Assembly (NCBI GenBank): GCA_900544685.1
Contig: UQWA01000033.1
Coordinates: 1 to 32,404 of the forward strand
Direction of reading: 5' to 3'
DNA from: an uncultured Lachnospiraceae bacterium
GTDB lineage: Bacteria; Bacillota; Clostridia; Lachnospirales; Lachnospiraceae
Length of the DNA stretch: 32,404 nucleotides
Part shown: positions 8,548 through 16,442 of the stretch, piece by piece
How positions within the stretch are numbered: position 1 is the first letter of the stretch
Layout: each line of letters opens with the position of its first letter
Notes under the pieces: generated by a model
The model's input: only the letters and a program-made list of their open reading frames with translations
Told to the model about the DNA's origin: nothing
Database searches by the model: none
Position numbers and translations under genes: made by a program

Positions 8548-9444
8548 TTACTTCTTATACCGTACGGTACCCTTTTCCACCATGAATACCGGATGATAGG
8601 ATAACTTTGCCTTACGAAGGCCTTCTTCTCCCACATCGTCTTCTCTGTTAATATAGGTGAAACCTTCTGTCTCATGAATGACAAACTGCTGATTGATCAT
8701 GGAATAGGCACCTTCAATATCTGTCCGCGCTTTTTCGATATGCACAACTATGGTATCGTCACACACCGGTTCACCCAGAGAAAAGGCTGCTACTTCCCCA
8801 TTTACCCTAAGAAGTCCTCCCCGAAGCCCCAATTCCTTGTACAACCGCAGAGAATTCATGGAAACAGCCATTTCCGCATGCTTTTCATCATCCTCATCCA
8901 CATCGTTGGTATTACGCCATTTTAATGCCATCTGGAAACAGTCTTCCACATTCTCATCGTTGATGCTTTCATAACTCCAGTCTGGATAGGTCTTCTGAAA
9001 CTTGTTCACATGGTTCTTTTTTCCATGATACTTTTTTCCGGAGAGATTGGCAAGCTTTTCTCTCTCATAAACATAATCTGCAATATTCCGGTCATAGAAA
9101 ATCTCAAATGTATCCGGATAAAGCTGTTCCAGAATCGCAAACTGTTCCGGCGTAACCTGTCCCAGACAAAATTCTATGTTCTCTTTCTCGCAATATGCCC
9201 GTATTGCTTCTATAGCAGCTTTCACATTCTTCTCTTCACCATATGGGAAATCAAAGAACGGATCTTCTTTTCCGCATTTGAACACCATCATATCTTCCAT
9301 AATGGCATACTCCACATGATAAAATCTTGCCCATAGATAGACACAGGAAAACGTACATTCACACCCTCTGCTTTTCTGCAGGGAAAAATAATGCATAATG
9401 GTATCCCGGTCTTCCAGCTCCGGTCTCTTAAATTCTGTATTCAT
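8548..9444 (-). CDS. DUF2156 (GNAT-like, MprF C-terminal-like) protein
   Basis: This soluble protein of about 298 residues is of the DUF2156 type, related to the C-terminal aminoacyl-transfer domain of MprF and to tandem GNAT folds. Recognisable parts are the N-terminal LEDRDTIMHYFSLQ, the CTFSCVYLWARFY segment, the KKYHGKKNHVNKFQKTYP motif in the middle, and the C-terminal YINREDDVGEEGLRKAKLSYHP, typical of the family. No membrane segment is present. The start at 9444 matches the family's usual beginning. Neither it nor the GTG/ATG ten codons earlier has a strong ribosome site (GATGAGG is 14 nt upstream), so the start is uncertain. It heads a six-gene run, yet I see no clear promoter. Substrate unknown. 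Confidence 0.82.
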   Translation of the reverse strand: MNTEFKRPELEDRDTIMHYFSLQKSRGCECTFSCVYLWARFYHVEYAIMEDMMVFKCGKEDPFFDFPYGEEKNVKAAIEAIRAYCEKENIEFCLGQVTPEQFAILEQLYPDTFEIFYDRNIADYVYEREKLANLSGKKYHGKKNHVNKFQKTYPDWSYESINDENVEDCFQMALKWRNTNDVDEDDEKHAEMAVSMNSLRLYKELGLRGGLLRVNGEVAAFSLGEPVCDDTIVVHIEKARTDIEGAYSMINQQFVIHETEGFTYINREDDVGEEGLRKAKLSYHPVFMVEKGTVRYKK

Positions 9445-9488
9445 ACTTCTGTTTGTTACCTCATCTCTGTTCATTTACTGATAAAGTG

Positions 9489-9524
9489 AAAAAGGATGGA
9501 CTGTCTTACTAAACGCATCCATCC
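9489..9524 (-). terminator. Intrinsic terminator after glmM
   Basis: On the minus strand the arms GGATGGA (9518-9524) and TCCATCC (9494-9500) enclose a 17-nt loop and are followed by five T. It ends the prfA-glmM transcript. The next minus-strand gene begins only ~45 bp further on with no evident promoter, so read-through is likely. Confidence 0.7.
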
Positions 9525-9550
9525 CTTTCCTCATCCCTATAAGACAGGTG

Positions 9551-10897
9551 CTACTCTACTACCAGTCCCTGTCTTGTCATCACATCTATTACCTGATCTA
9601 CATATTTTTCACACAATGCTTCCTCAGACGCTTCCACCATAACACGAATCACAGGTTCGGTTCCGCTTTCTCTTACCAGAATTCGGCCTTCATCGCCAAG
9701 TTCCTTTTCCACAGACTGGATTGCTTTCACAACTGCCTGATTTTCACGTGCTTCCTGCTTATCTGCCACTCTTACATTCTTCAAAAGCTGCGGATAGATC
9801 TTCACTTCTTTTGTCAGTGCTGCCAGAGACATCTTCTTCTCTGTCAGCACTTCCATAATCATCAGGGAAGTGAGGATTCCGTCTCCTGTTGTGGCATGTT
9901 TGCTGAAAATGATGTGTCCGGACTGTTCACCGCCAAGGCAATGTCCGTTCTTCACCATATTTTCATAGACATATTTATCCCCGACTGCGGTCTTTTCATA
10001 CTCAATTCCTGCACGATCGAAAGCCTTATACAGTCCCAGATTGGACATAACCGTTGTTACTACTGTATCGTTTTTCAGCCGTCCGTTCTCTTTTAAATAC
10101 TTTCCGCATACGTAGAGAATCAGATCTCCATTTACTACTTCTCCATTTTCATCTACTGCAATACAGCGGTCAGCATCTCCATCGTAGGCAAATCCCACAT
10201 CCAGCTTCTTATCTTTCACCATCTGCTGGAGAACTTCAATATGGGTAGAACCACAGTTCGTATTGATATTGGTTCCATCCGGTTCATTGTTGATCACATA
10301 GGTCTTGGCACCCAAAGCATCAAATACACTTTTGGCAATGGAAGATGCACTTCCGTTGGCACAGTCCAGTCCGATGCGGTAGCGCTTGAATGATCTGGTT
10401 GCCAGAGAAATCAGATAACCGATATAACGGTTTCTTCCTGCCACGTAATCAACGGTACGGCCCACATTCTCTCTGGTTGCCAGCGGCAATTCCTCTGTCT
10501 CGCCATCAATGTATTTTTCAATCAACTCTTCTACACTGGCTTCCATCTTGTGTCCATGACCATTGATAATCTTAATACCATTGTCATAAAACGGATTATG
10601 GCTTGCGGAGATCATAATCCCACAGTCAAACTCTTCAGTTCGTACTACATAGGAAACACTTGGTGTGGTGGTTACATGTAGCAGATAAGCATCTGCTCCC
10701 GATGCAGTCAGACCTGCCACCAGCGAATACTCAAACATATAACTGCTTCTTCTGGTATCTTTTCCAATAACAATATTCGCCTTGTGATTTCTTCCGAAAT
10801 ACCATCCCAGGAATCTCCCCACTTTAAATGCATGTTCTACTGTAAGATTCACATTTGCTTCTCCACGAAAACCATCTGTTCCAAAATATTTTCCCAT
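9551..10897 (-). CDS. glmM: Phosphoglucosamine mutase
   Basis: GlmM interconverts glucosamine-6-phosphate and glucosamine-1-phosphate on the way to UDP-GlcNAc for peptidoglycan. Its 448 residues match the family. Motifs are the N-terminal GKYFGTDGFRG, the phosphoserine loop ISASHNPFYDNG (Ser99), the magnesium loop DGDADR, the sugar-binding GEQSGH and the C-terminal phosphate-binding RESGTEPVIRVM. The start is set at 10897, where AAGGAG stands 8 nt upstream, rather than at the GTG three codons earlier. It follows prfA after ~30 bp and is followed by a terminator. Confidence 0.97.
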   Translation of the reverse strand: MGKYFGTDGFRGEANVNLTVEHAFKVGRFLGWYFGRNHKANIVIGKDTRRSSYMFEYSLVAGLTASGADAYLLHVTTTPSVSYVVRTEEFDCGIMISASHNPFYDNGIKIINGHGHKMEASVEELIEKYIDGETEELPLATRENVGRTVDYVAGRNRYIGYLISLATRSFKRYRIGLDCANGSASSIAKSVFDALGAKTYVINNEPDGTNINTNCGSTHIEVLQQMVKDKKLDVGFAYDGDADRCIAVDENGEVVNGDLILYVCGKYLKENGRLKNDTVVTTVMSNLGLYKAFDRAGIEYEKTAVGDKYVYENMVKNGHCLGGEQSGHIIFSKHATTGDGILTSLMIMEVLTEKKMSLAALTKEVKIYPQLLKNVRVADKQEARENQAVVKAIQSVEKELGDEGRILVRESGTEPVIRVMVEASEEALCEKYVDQVIDVMTRQGLVVE

Positions 10898-10928
10898 TAT
10901 ATTCACTCCTTAGATCTGAGTTCTTTTT

Positions 10929-12002
10929 TTACTCTTCATTCAAGTTTGCAAGCTTTGCCGCCTGATCTGCTGCAATCAGACTGTCAATCAGTTCATCAAT
11001 ATCTCCATTCATAATAGAATCCAATTTATACAGTGTCAGCTTGATTCTATGATCTGTTACTCGTCCCTGCGGGAAGTTGTAGGTACGGATCTTCTCAGAA
11101 CGGTCTCCGGTACCAATCTGGCTTCTTCTCAGTTCGGCCTCTGCATCATGTGCCTTCTGCTGTTCAATATCGTACAGCTTCGCACGTAACAGCGCAAATG
11201 CTTTTGCCTTATTCTGAAGCTGAGATTTCTCCGTCTGACTGTATACCACAATACCAGTAGGATAATGGGTCAGTCGTACTGCTGAGTCTGTGGTATTGAC
11301 ACACTGACCACCATTACCAGAAGCACGCATAACATCAATACGGATATCCTTCTCATCAATAACAACATCCACTTCTTCTACTTCCGGCATCACTGCAACA
11401 GTAATCGTTGAAGTATGAATTCTTCCGCCAGATTCTGTCTCTGGTACTCGCTGTACACGGTGAACACCACTTTCGTATTTTAATTTGGAATAGGCTCCCT
11501 TTCCGGTAATCATGAAGTTGACTTCCTTCATACCGCCGATTCCAATCTCGTCACAGTTCATCAGTTCCACTTTCCAGCGGTTCTTTTCTGCATATTTTAC
11601 ATACAGACGGTACATCTCTGCTGCAAACAGTGCTGCTTCATCACCACCTGCGCCTGCACGGATCTCCACGATAACATTCTTGTCATCATTCGGGTCCTTC
11701 GGCAGAAGCAGAATTTTCAGTTCTCTTTCCAGTTCTTCGATTCTCTTCTTGGCATCAGACAGTTCTTCTTTTAACATCTCACGCATTTCTTCGTCATTTT
11801 CTTCTTCCAGCATGGCCACAGAATCTTCTACTGTCTGCTTGCAGTCTTTATATTCTTTATAAGCGTCCACGATTGGCTGCAGATCGCTCTGTTCTTTCAT
11901 CAGTTTCTGAAAACGAGCCTGATTGTTGGCAACTGTCGGTTCGTTCAGTTCATTTAATACCTCTTCAAAACGGATCAGCAGATCCTCCAGTTTATCAAAC
12001 AT
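10929..12002 (-). CDS. prfA: Peptide chain release factor 1
   Basis: RF1 reads UAA and UAG in the ribosomal A site and triggers peptide release. The 357-residue protein has an N-terminal helical domain, a codon-recognition loop PET (187-189, at the place of the usual PxT tripeptide) within VPETESGGRIHTST, and the catalytic GGQ (231-233) within ASGNGGQCVNTTDSA. The residue after GGQ is Cys where His is common elsewhere; I believe this is frequent in clostridia. AAGGAGG precedes the ATG. PrmC, which methylates the GGQ glutamine, is encoded 9 bp upstream, the usual pairing. Confidence 0.97.
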   Translation of the reverse strand: MFDKLEDLLIRFEEVLNELNEPTVANNQARFQKLMKEQSDLQPIVDAYKEYKDCKQTVEDSVAMLEEENDEEMREMLKEELSDAKKRIEELERELKILLLPKDPNDDKNVIVEIRAGAGGDEAALFAAEMYRLYVKYAEKNRWKVELMNCDEIGIGGMKEVNFMITGKGAYSKLKYESGVHRVQRVPETESGGRIHTSTITVAVMPEVEEVDVVIDEKDIRIDVMRASGNGGQCVNTTDSAVRLTHYPTGIVVYSQTEKSQLQNKAKAFALLRAKLYDIEQQKAHDAEAELRRSQIGTGDRSEKIRTYNFPQGRVTDHRIKLTLYKLDSIMNGDIDELIDSLIAADQAAKLANLNEE

Positions 12003-12011
12003 AGTTCCTCC

Positions 12012-12848
12012 TTATTGTTCCAGACTTGCCAGCACGATCCGGTCCAGACCTGCCAGGTCTTTTTTCACAGTTATATTCTGATATCCACACTCTTCCAGCA
12101 GACTGCTTACTGCACTGCCCTGCAGATATCCGATCTCAAACAGCAGCCATCCTCCCGGCTGCAGATAATTCTTTGCTTCTTTTATAATCTTCCGGTAAAA
12201 AAACAGACCGTCTTCTTTTCCGTCCAGTGCCAGCATCGGTTCATGTTCCCGCACTTCCGGCTCCAGTCCCTGTATCACTTCACTCTCAATATAAGGCGGG
12301 TTGGAAACAATACAGTCAAATCTTCCATCGACAGACTCAAACAGATCTCCCTGCCAGAATGTTACATCTGCATCCAGATGTTCTGCATTTTGACGTGCCA
12401 CCTTCAGCGCTTCTTCTGAAATGTCTGTTGCAAAACAGTGACACCGATCCTTCATCAACTTCTGAACACTGATAATTATACATCCTGAACCTGTGCACAC
12501 ATCCAGAATATGGTTTTCTGGTTTTACCTTTTTCAGCACTTCCTCCACCAGACATTCCGTATCCTGTCTTGGAATCAGCACATGCTCATTTACGAAAAAA
12601 TCCAGCCCGCAGAATTCCTGTCTTCCGGTAATCTGCTGCACCGGTATGCGTTGTGCCCTTTTTTCGATCGCCTGAGCATACTTTACTCTGACCGTCTCCG
12701 GCATCTCCTCTGTCTGTTGCAGGAAATAATGTGCCCGGTCTATCTGTCCATATTCTTCCAGAAGAATCCAGGCATCCTGTCCGGCTTCTTCAATGCCGCA
12801 TGCTTTCAGCCTTGCAGTTCCTGTCTTTAACACTTCCTGCCAGGTCAT
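12012..12848 (-). CDS. prmC: Release factor glutamine N5-methyltransferase
   Basis: PrmC methylates the glutamine of the GGQ motif in RF1 and RF2 using SAM. The 278-residue protein has a helical N-terminal domain, LIPRQDTE (91-98), the SAM motif LDVCTGSGCII (115-125) and the catalytic NPPY (183-186) that holds the substrate amide. Its ATG overlaps the stop of the DUF1385 gene by 4 bp (ATGA type), with GAGG 8 nt before it, and prfA starts 9 bp after its end, so the three genes are translationally linked. Confidence 0.97.
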   Translation of the reverse strand: MTWQEVLKTGTARLKACGIEEAGQDAWILLEEYGQIDRAHYFLQQTEEMPETVRVKYAQAIEKRAQRIPVQQITGRQEFCGLDFFVNEHVLIPRQDTECLVEEVLKKVKPENHILDVCTGSGCIIISVQKLMKDRCHCFATDISEEALKVARQNAEHLDADVTFWQGDLFESVDGRFDCIVSNPPYIESEVIQGLEPEVREHEPMLALDGKEDGLFFYRKIIKEAKNYLQPGGWLLFEIGYLQGSAVSSLLEECGYQNITVKKDLAGLDRIVLASLEQ

Positions 12849-13903
12849 GCTGTAACCTCATCAGCCTGACAGGTTCTGTCTGCATTTTTCTTTTCCGTAC
12901 CCGGAACGATGATTTCTCCGACTACATATTCCTTCTCTACGATCTCGTAATCTGTTCCAAAGTTCTCATTCAGGAACCTTTTCCAGTCAAAAACTGCCTC
13001 TACGGAAGCAATTGCAACTTCCACCATATCCGGGCTCGGCTCTCTGGTTGTCATATGCTGCAATGCCATTCCCGGCTTACTGAGCAGTGCTACAAACTTA
13101 TTCTCGCTGGTTCCCGCCAGACGGATAAATTCATAAGAAATGCCTGCTACTACCGGAAGCAGTAAAATACGGATTCCAAATCCAAGTGCCTTGGAATCTA
13201 CACGGATAAACATATGCAGAATGATACTGACTACCATAACAATCAGCAAGAAACTGGTTCCGCAGCGTTTATGCTCTCTGGAACTCTTCATTACATTCTC
13301 CACATTCAGTTCCAGTCCATGCTCAATACAGTTGATGCATTTATGTTCTGCACCATGATACATAAATACTCTCTGAATATCCTTCATTCTGGAAATCAGT
13401 GTGATGTATCCCATGAAAATTGCGATCTTCAGGACACCTTCGCAGGCAGCAATCAGTGATGTGGATTCTGTCACTCTTCTTAATAAAAGAGACAGCAGAT
13501 ATGGCAGGATCATGAATACTGCTACCGCCAGTACCATGGAAAATGCTACGGTAAATCCCAGCAGAATATCCATGCCCTTCTTGGTTCCAAGAAAATCATC
13601 AATTTTTTTTTCGAATTTAGACGGTTCTTTCTCCGGCTCTTCCTCTTCTTCATCATCAAAGAATCCGGCTGAATACGTGAGTGTCTTCATGCCAAGCACC
13701 AGAGAATCCACAAAATTAAATACGCCTCTGATAAATGGCAGTCCCAAAAACTTCTTTCCTTTTATAAAGCCCGGTGACTCTGCTGTCTTCACAATGATCT
13801 CTTTATCTGGCTTACGAACAGCTACCGCATAACGGTCTCCGTTCTTCATCATAACACCTTCCATGACAGCCTGGCCGCCGATTCCCGAACCCTTCACGCC
13901 CAT
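12845..13903 (-). CDS. DUF1385 family membrane protein (YqhQ-like)
   Basis: This 352-residue protein belongs to the DUF1385 family, conserved beside prmC and prfA in clostridia. It begins GSGIGGQAVMEGVMMKNGDRYAVAVR, the family signature. It then has an acidic linker (FFDDEEEEEPEKEP, around 81-94) and hydrophobic segments near 112-142 and 153-172. A potential metal-binding HGAEHKCINCIEHG (183-196) is followed by further membrane helices near 216-250 containing FLLIVMVVSIILHMFIRVDS. The biochemical role is unproven. AGGAGG precedes the ATG. The rpmE terminator lies just upstream, so expression probably depends on partial read-through from rpmE. Confidence 0.88.
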   Translation of the reverse strand: MGVKGSGIGGQAVMEGVMMKNGDRYAVAVRKPDKEIIVKTAESPGFIKGKKFLGLPFIRGVFNFVDSLVLGMKTLTYSAGFFDDEEEEEPEKEPSKFEKKIDDFLGTKKGMDILLGFTVAFSMVLAVAVFMILPYLLSLLLRRVTESTSLIAACEGVLKIAIFMGYITLISRMKDIQRVFMYHGAEHKCINCIEHGLELNVENVMKSSREHKRCGTSFLLIVMVVSIILHMFIRVDSKALGFGIRILLLPVVAGISYEFIRLAGTSENKFVALLSKPGMALQHMTTREPSPDMVEVAIASVEAVFDWKRFLNENFGTDYEIVEKEYVVGEIIVPGTEKKNADRTCQADEVTA

Positions 13904-13916
13904 TTTTTCCTCCTAG

Positions 13917-13948
13917 CAAAAAGGTTGAGATTTTCCAACCTCAACCTT
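13917..13948 (-). terminator. Intrinsic terminator between rpmE and DUF1385 gene
   Basis: On the minus strand AAGGTTGAG (13940-13948) pairs with CTCAACCTT (13921-13929) across a 10-nt loop, followed by a run of five T. It lies right after rpmE and right before the ribosome site of the DUF1385 gene. It may therefore set a high rpmE to low downstream ratio. Confidence 0.7.
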
Positions 13949-13963
13949 ACCTTACGCTTCTTA

Positions 13964-14167
13964 TTATGCTTTGATACCGTATTTCTTATTGAACTTATCA
14001 ATACGTCCACGTGCAGCAGCGGATTTCTGCTGACCTGTATAGAATGAGTGGCATTTGGAACAGATTTCTACGTGGATCTCTTTCTTTGTAGAGCCTGTTA
14101 CGAATGTATTGCCACAGTTGCAAGTTACAGTTGCCTGATAATACTCAGGATGGATTCCTTCTCTCAT
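13964..14167 (-). CDS. rpmE: 50S ribosomal protein bL31 (zinc-binding form)
   Basis: This 67-residue ribosomal protein bL31 bridges the ribosomal subunits. It is the zinc-containing (C+) form: CNC (16, 18) and CSKC (36, 39) provide the four cysteines. It reads MREGIHPEYYQ at the start and RGRIDKFNKKYG at the end, both typical. The start is placed at 14167 because GAGGTG is the ribosome site; the longer frame's first codon is the GTG inside that site. A strong promoter and a ~150-nt structured leader precede it. Confidence 0.97.
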   Translation of the reverse strand: MREGIHPEYYQATVTCNCGNTFVTGSTKKEIHVEICSKCHSFYTGQQKSAAARGRIDKFNKKYGIKA

Positions 14168-14195
14168 GTCTTTCACCTCTTATATAATATTCGTG

Positions 14196-14293
14196 AACTG
14201 CCTATGGGATACTCCCAATCCTTCCCGGCCAATGCTGCTCCTAATGTTTCCACAGCAAGATATCCCGGGCTATCCCTGTAAGTCCCTACAGTT
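14196..14293 (-). ncRNA. Structured rpmE leader RNA, candidate L31 autoregulatory element
   Basis: The transcript between the rpmE promoter and its ribosome site can fold into one long rod. The base is AACTG/CAGTT (14289-14293 with 14196-14200). An inner GGGA/TCCC follows, then CCGG pairings (about 14265-14269 with 14224-14228), and TGCTG/CAGCA (14253-14257 with 14233-14237) closes the apical loop. Rfam describes L31 leaders in several phyla including Firmicutes; position and size fit, but I did not align it to the model. Ribosomal-protein autoregulation is the likely role. Confidence 0.5.
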
Positions 14294-14327
14294 AAACTTA
14301 TGGCATACTTATGCCAAGAACGTTTGA

Positions 14328-14356
14328 ATTATATCATATCGTTCTCATATTTGCAA
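14328..14356 (-). promoter_or_regulatory. Sigma-A promoter of rpmE
   Basis: The minus strand has TTGCAA (14351-14356), a 17-nt spacer and a perfect TATAAT (14328-14333), placing the transcript start near 14321. The -35 begins only ~8 bp after the rho stop. Just after the start lies a near-perfect palindrome TGGCATAAGTATGCCA (14301-14316). Confidence 0.8.
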
Positions 14357-14363
14357 TACCACT

Positions 14364-15764
14364 TTAAATATATTTTTGTTTTTTTACCAATTGTACAAAT
14401 TCCTTGTTATCTTTCGTTCTCACAAACATATTCAGGATGTTTTCTACCGCTTCATCTGACTTCATGCCATTTAACGCTTTTCGCATGATATAGACAGCTT
14501 CCTGTTCTTCCTGATCCAAAAGCAGGTCTTCTCTTCTGGTTCCTGACTTCGGAATGTCAATGGCTGGGAATACTCTCTTCTCTGAGAGCTTACGGTCCAG
14601 AACCAGTTCCATGTTACCGGTTCCCTTAAATTCCTCATAAACCACATCATCCATTTTACTTCCTGTATCCACAAGAGCTGTAGCAAGAATGGTAAGACTG
14701 CCGCCCTCTCTCATATTACGCGCTGCACCAAAGAATCTCTTCGGCATATGGAGCGCCGCTGGATCCAGACCACCGGAAAGTGTACGTCCACTTGGCGGAA
14801 CTACCAGATTGTAAGCTCTCGCCAGCCTGGTGATACTGTCCAGAAGGATCACTACGTCGTTCTGATGTTCTACCAGTCTCTTGGCACGTTCAATCACCAT
14901 CTCTGAAACACGCTTATGATGCTCTGCCTGTTCATCAAAAGTGGAATATACCACCTCCACATTTGTTCCAAGAATTGCTTCTTTGATATCAGTTACTTCC
15001 TCTGGACGTTCATCAATCAAAAGCACAATCAGATGCAGATCCGGATCATGCTCCAGAAGTGACTGAGCTATGCTTTTCAGCAGTGTAGTCTTGCCAGCCT
15101 TAGGCGGCGATACAATCATTCCTCGCTGTCCTTTACCAATCGGGGAAATCAGATCTACAATTCTCATAGATACTTCTTTGCTTCCCCGTTCCACGCGCAG
15201 ACGCTGATTTGGAAAAATCGGAGTCATATCTTCAAAATTATACCGTTTTACTGCTTCGGAAGGCTGCATTCCGTTAATACCAGTCAGATACAACAGCGCA
15301 CTGAACTTCTCCTGTACAGTTTTCACGCGGGTATTGCCTTCAATAATATCACCTGTCTTCAGTCCAAACTTACGAATCTGTGACGGTGAAACATAAACAT
15401 CATTTTCTCCAGGGAGATAATGATTACTTCTGATAAATCCATATCCGTCAGGCAGCACCTCCAAAATTCCGCTGACACGGATACCACTGTCAAGCTGGCT
15501 CATATCCAGTGCAGGCTTGTCCTCTGCATTTTTTTCTGGCTGCCCATCCTGATGTGCTGTTTTCTCAGCCACTCTGTCAGGCTGCTTTTCTTCTGTTCTT
15601 TCTTGTTGTGCCACTTTTTCTGTCTGGGCTTCCTTCTGGTCTTCTTCCAGCATCAGCTCTACTACTTCTCCTTTACGCATTCCGCTGCTTACTCTTAATC
15701 CTCTGGATTTTGCAATTTTTTTCAGTTCAGCAGCAGGAAGAGATTCATACTGTTCTCTTGTCAT
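14364..15764 (-). CDS. rho: Transcription termination factor Rho
   Basis: Rho is the hexameric RNA helicase that terminates transcription. The 466 residues contain, in order: a Rho_N SAP-like domain (about 1-42), a Glu/Gln/Lys-rich linker (about 43-86) that is absent from compact Rho proteins, the cold-shock-like RNA-binding domain (GILEVLPDGYGFIRS...DVYVSPSQIRKFGL, 99-135), and the RecA-type motor with the P-loop PPKAGKTT (220-227), then LLIDERPEEV and GGLDPAALHMPKRFFGAARN. All motor motifs are intact. GAAAGG is ~11 nt before the ATG. A ~130-nt leader and its own promoter precede it. Confidence 0.97.
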   Translation of the reverse strand: MTREQYESLPAAELKKIAKSRGLRVSSGMRKGEVVELMLEEDQKEAQTEKVAQQERTEEKQPDRVAEKTAHQDGQPEKNAEDKPALDMSQLDSGIRVSGILEVLPDGYGFIRSNHYLPGENDVYVSPSQIRKFGLKTGDIIEGNTRVKTVQEKFSALLYLTGINGMQPSEAVKRYNFEDMTPIFPNQRLRVERGSKEVSMRIVDLISPIGKGQRGMIVSPPKAGKTTLLKSIAQSLLEHDPDLHLIVLLIDERPEEVTDIKEAILGTNVEVVYSTFDEQAEHHKRVSEMVIERAKRLVEHQNDVVILLDSITRLARAYNLVVPPSGRTLSGGLDPAALHMPKRFFGAARNMREGGSLTILATALVDTGSKMDDVVYEEFKGTGNMELVLDRKLSEKRVFPAIDIPKSGTRREDLLLDQEEQEAVYIMRKALNGMKSDEAVENILNMFVRTKDNKEFVQLVKKQKYI

Positions 15765-15901
15765 TTCAGTTTTGTCCTTTCTACTTTATGTCTCAGCTTA
15801 TCTATGCCTTGCTGTGATTTTGCCATCTAATTTTCGATTTTGTGTCTATCATGGGTTCCTGTCGAATTGACTTGAAATTAATCAGATACATGAATGGACA
15901 T

Positions 15902-15930
15902 AATATAGCATATTTCCCCTAAAATTGCAA
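15902..15930 (-). promoter_or_regulatory. Sigma-A promoter of rho
   Basis: The minus strand has TTGCAA (15925-15930), a 17-nt spacer and TATATT (15902-15907). It begins ~15 bp past the end of the upstream TIGR04086-type gene. The predicted 5' leader of ~130 nt (15765-15896) contains no gene; I see no clear structure in it, but Rho mRNA leaders are often sites of autogenous control. Confidence 0.7.
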
Positions 15931-15945
15931 GACCTGCGCCCATTT

Positions 15946-16305
15946 TCAGGACAGGATTCCTCCCAGCATTCCGCCTCCCAGACACAGGGCAAATGTCATT
16001 AAAATCTGTTCTGGGGCTGACTGAATTCCACCGGAACAGATTGACGCCAGCAAAAGGAACAGATAATAGCCTATACCTGCCGCCATTCCCCATATCATCC
16101 TCTTTTTCCTTATTCCTTTGCCTGCCACAAATCCGCAGACAAAACTTCCCAGTACATAAATCACCTGTATACCTGCCAGAACCATACTTTCTTCCGGTTC
16201 CATTTGAAACAATAAAAATGCCACCAGCAATAGAGCTGCTCCGGTGATCACATATGCCAGCAGCAGGGATTTTACCAAAATCTTGAGTTCTGTCCGTACT
16301 TTCAT
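15946..16305 (-). CDS. Small four-helix membrane protein, TIGR04086 (DUF3792) type
   Basis: This 119-residue integral membrane protein has four hydrophobic segments (about 9-33, 42-62, 68-89 and 98-118) and a cytoplasmic basic loop GKGIRKKR between helices two and three. This size and the Gly-rich last helix (LCLGGGMLGGIL) match the TIGR04086 family of Firmicutes, whose function is not known. GAGGAG stands before the ATG. It lies between rho and the divergent CNNM-type gene. A same-strand frame of 145 codons overlaps it but lacks membrane or family features. Confidence 0.75.
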   Translation of the reverse strand: MKVRTELKILVKSLLLAYVITGAALLLVAFLLFQMEPEESMVLAGIQVIYVLGSFVCGFVAGKGIRKKRMIWGMAAGIGYYLFLLLASICSGGIQSAPEQILMTFALCLGGGMLGGILS

Positions 16306-16377
16306 AATATTTCACTCCTCTTTTCTATTTTTTATGATAATATATATGCTGCTCTTTTTAATATATGTTTCTTCTTA

Positions 16378-16406
16378 TTGAATTTTTATCAAAAATAGGT
16401 TATGAT
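16378..16406 (+). promoter_or_regulatory. Sigma-A promoter of the CNNM/CorC-type gene
   Basis: TTGAAT (16378-16383), a 17-nt spacer and TATGAT (16401-16406) lie 36 bp before the TTG start of the plus-strand gene. The ~70 bp to the left is very AT-rich and probably also holds the promoter of the divergent membrane-protein gene. Confidence 0.65.
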
Positions 16407-16442
16407 GTCGGATAAGAATATTATGCGATTGGAGATGATGAA

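Noticed and set aside
11401..11445. RF1 codon-recognition loop reads PET instead of PAT
   Set aside because: The middle residue of PxT varies among RF1 proteins, so I do not infer altered stop-codon use.
15878..16315. 145-codon minus-strand frame overlapping the small membrane protein
   Set aside because: The other frame has four membrane helices, a good ribosome site and a family match; this one has neither.
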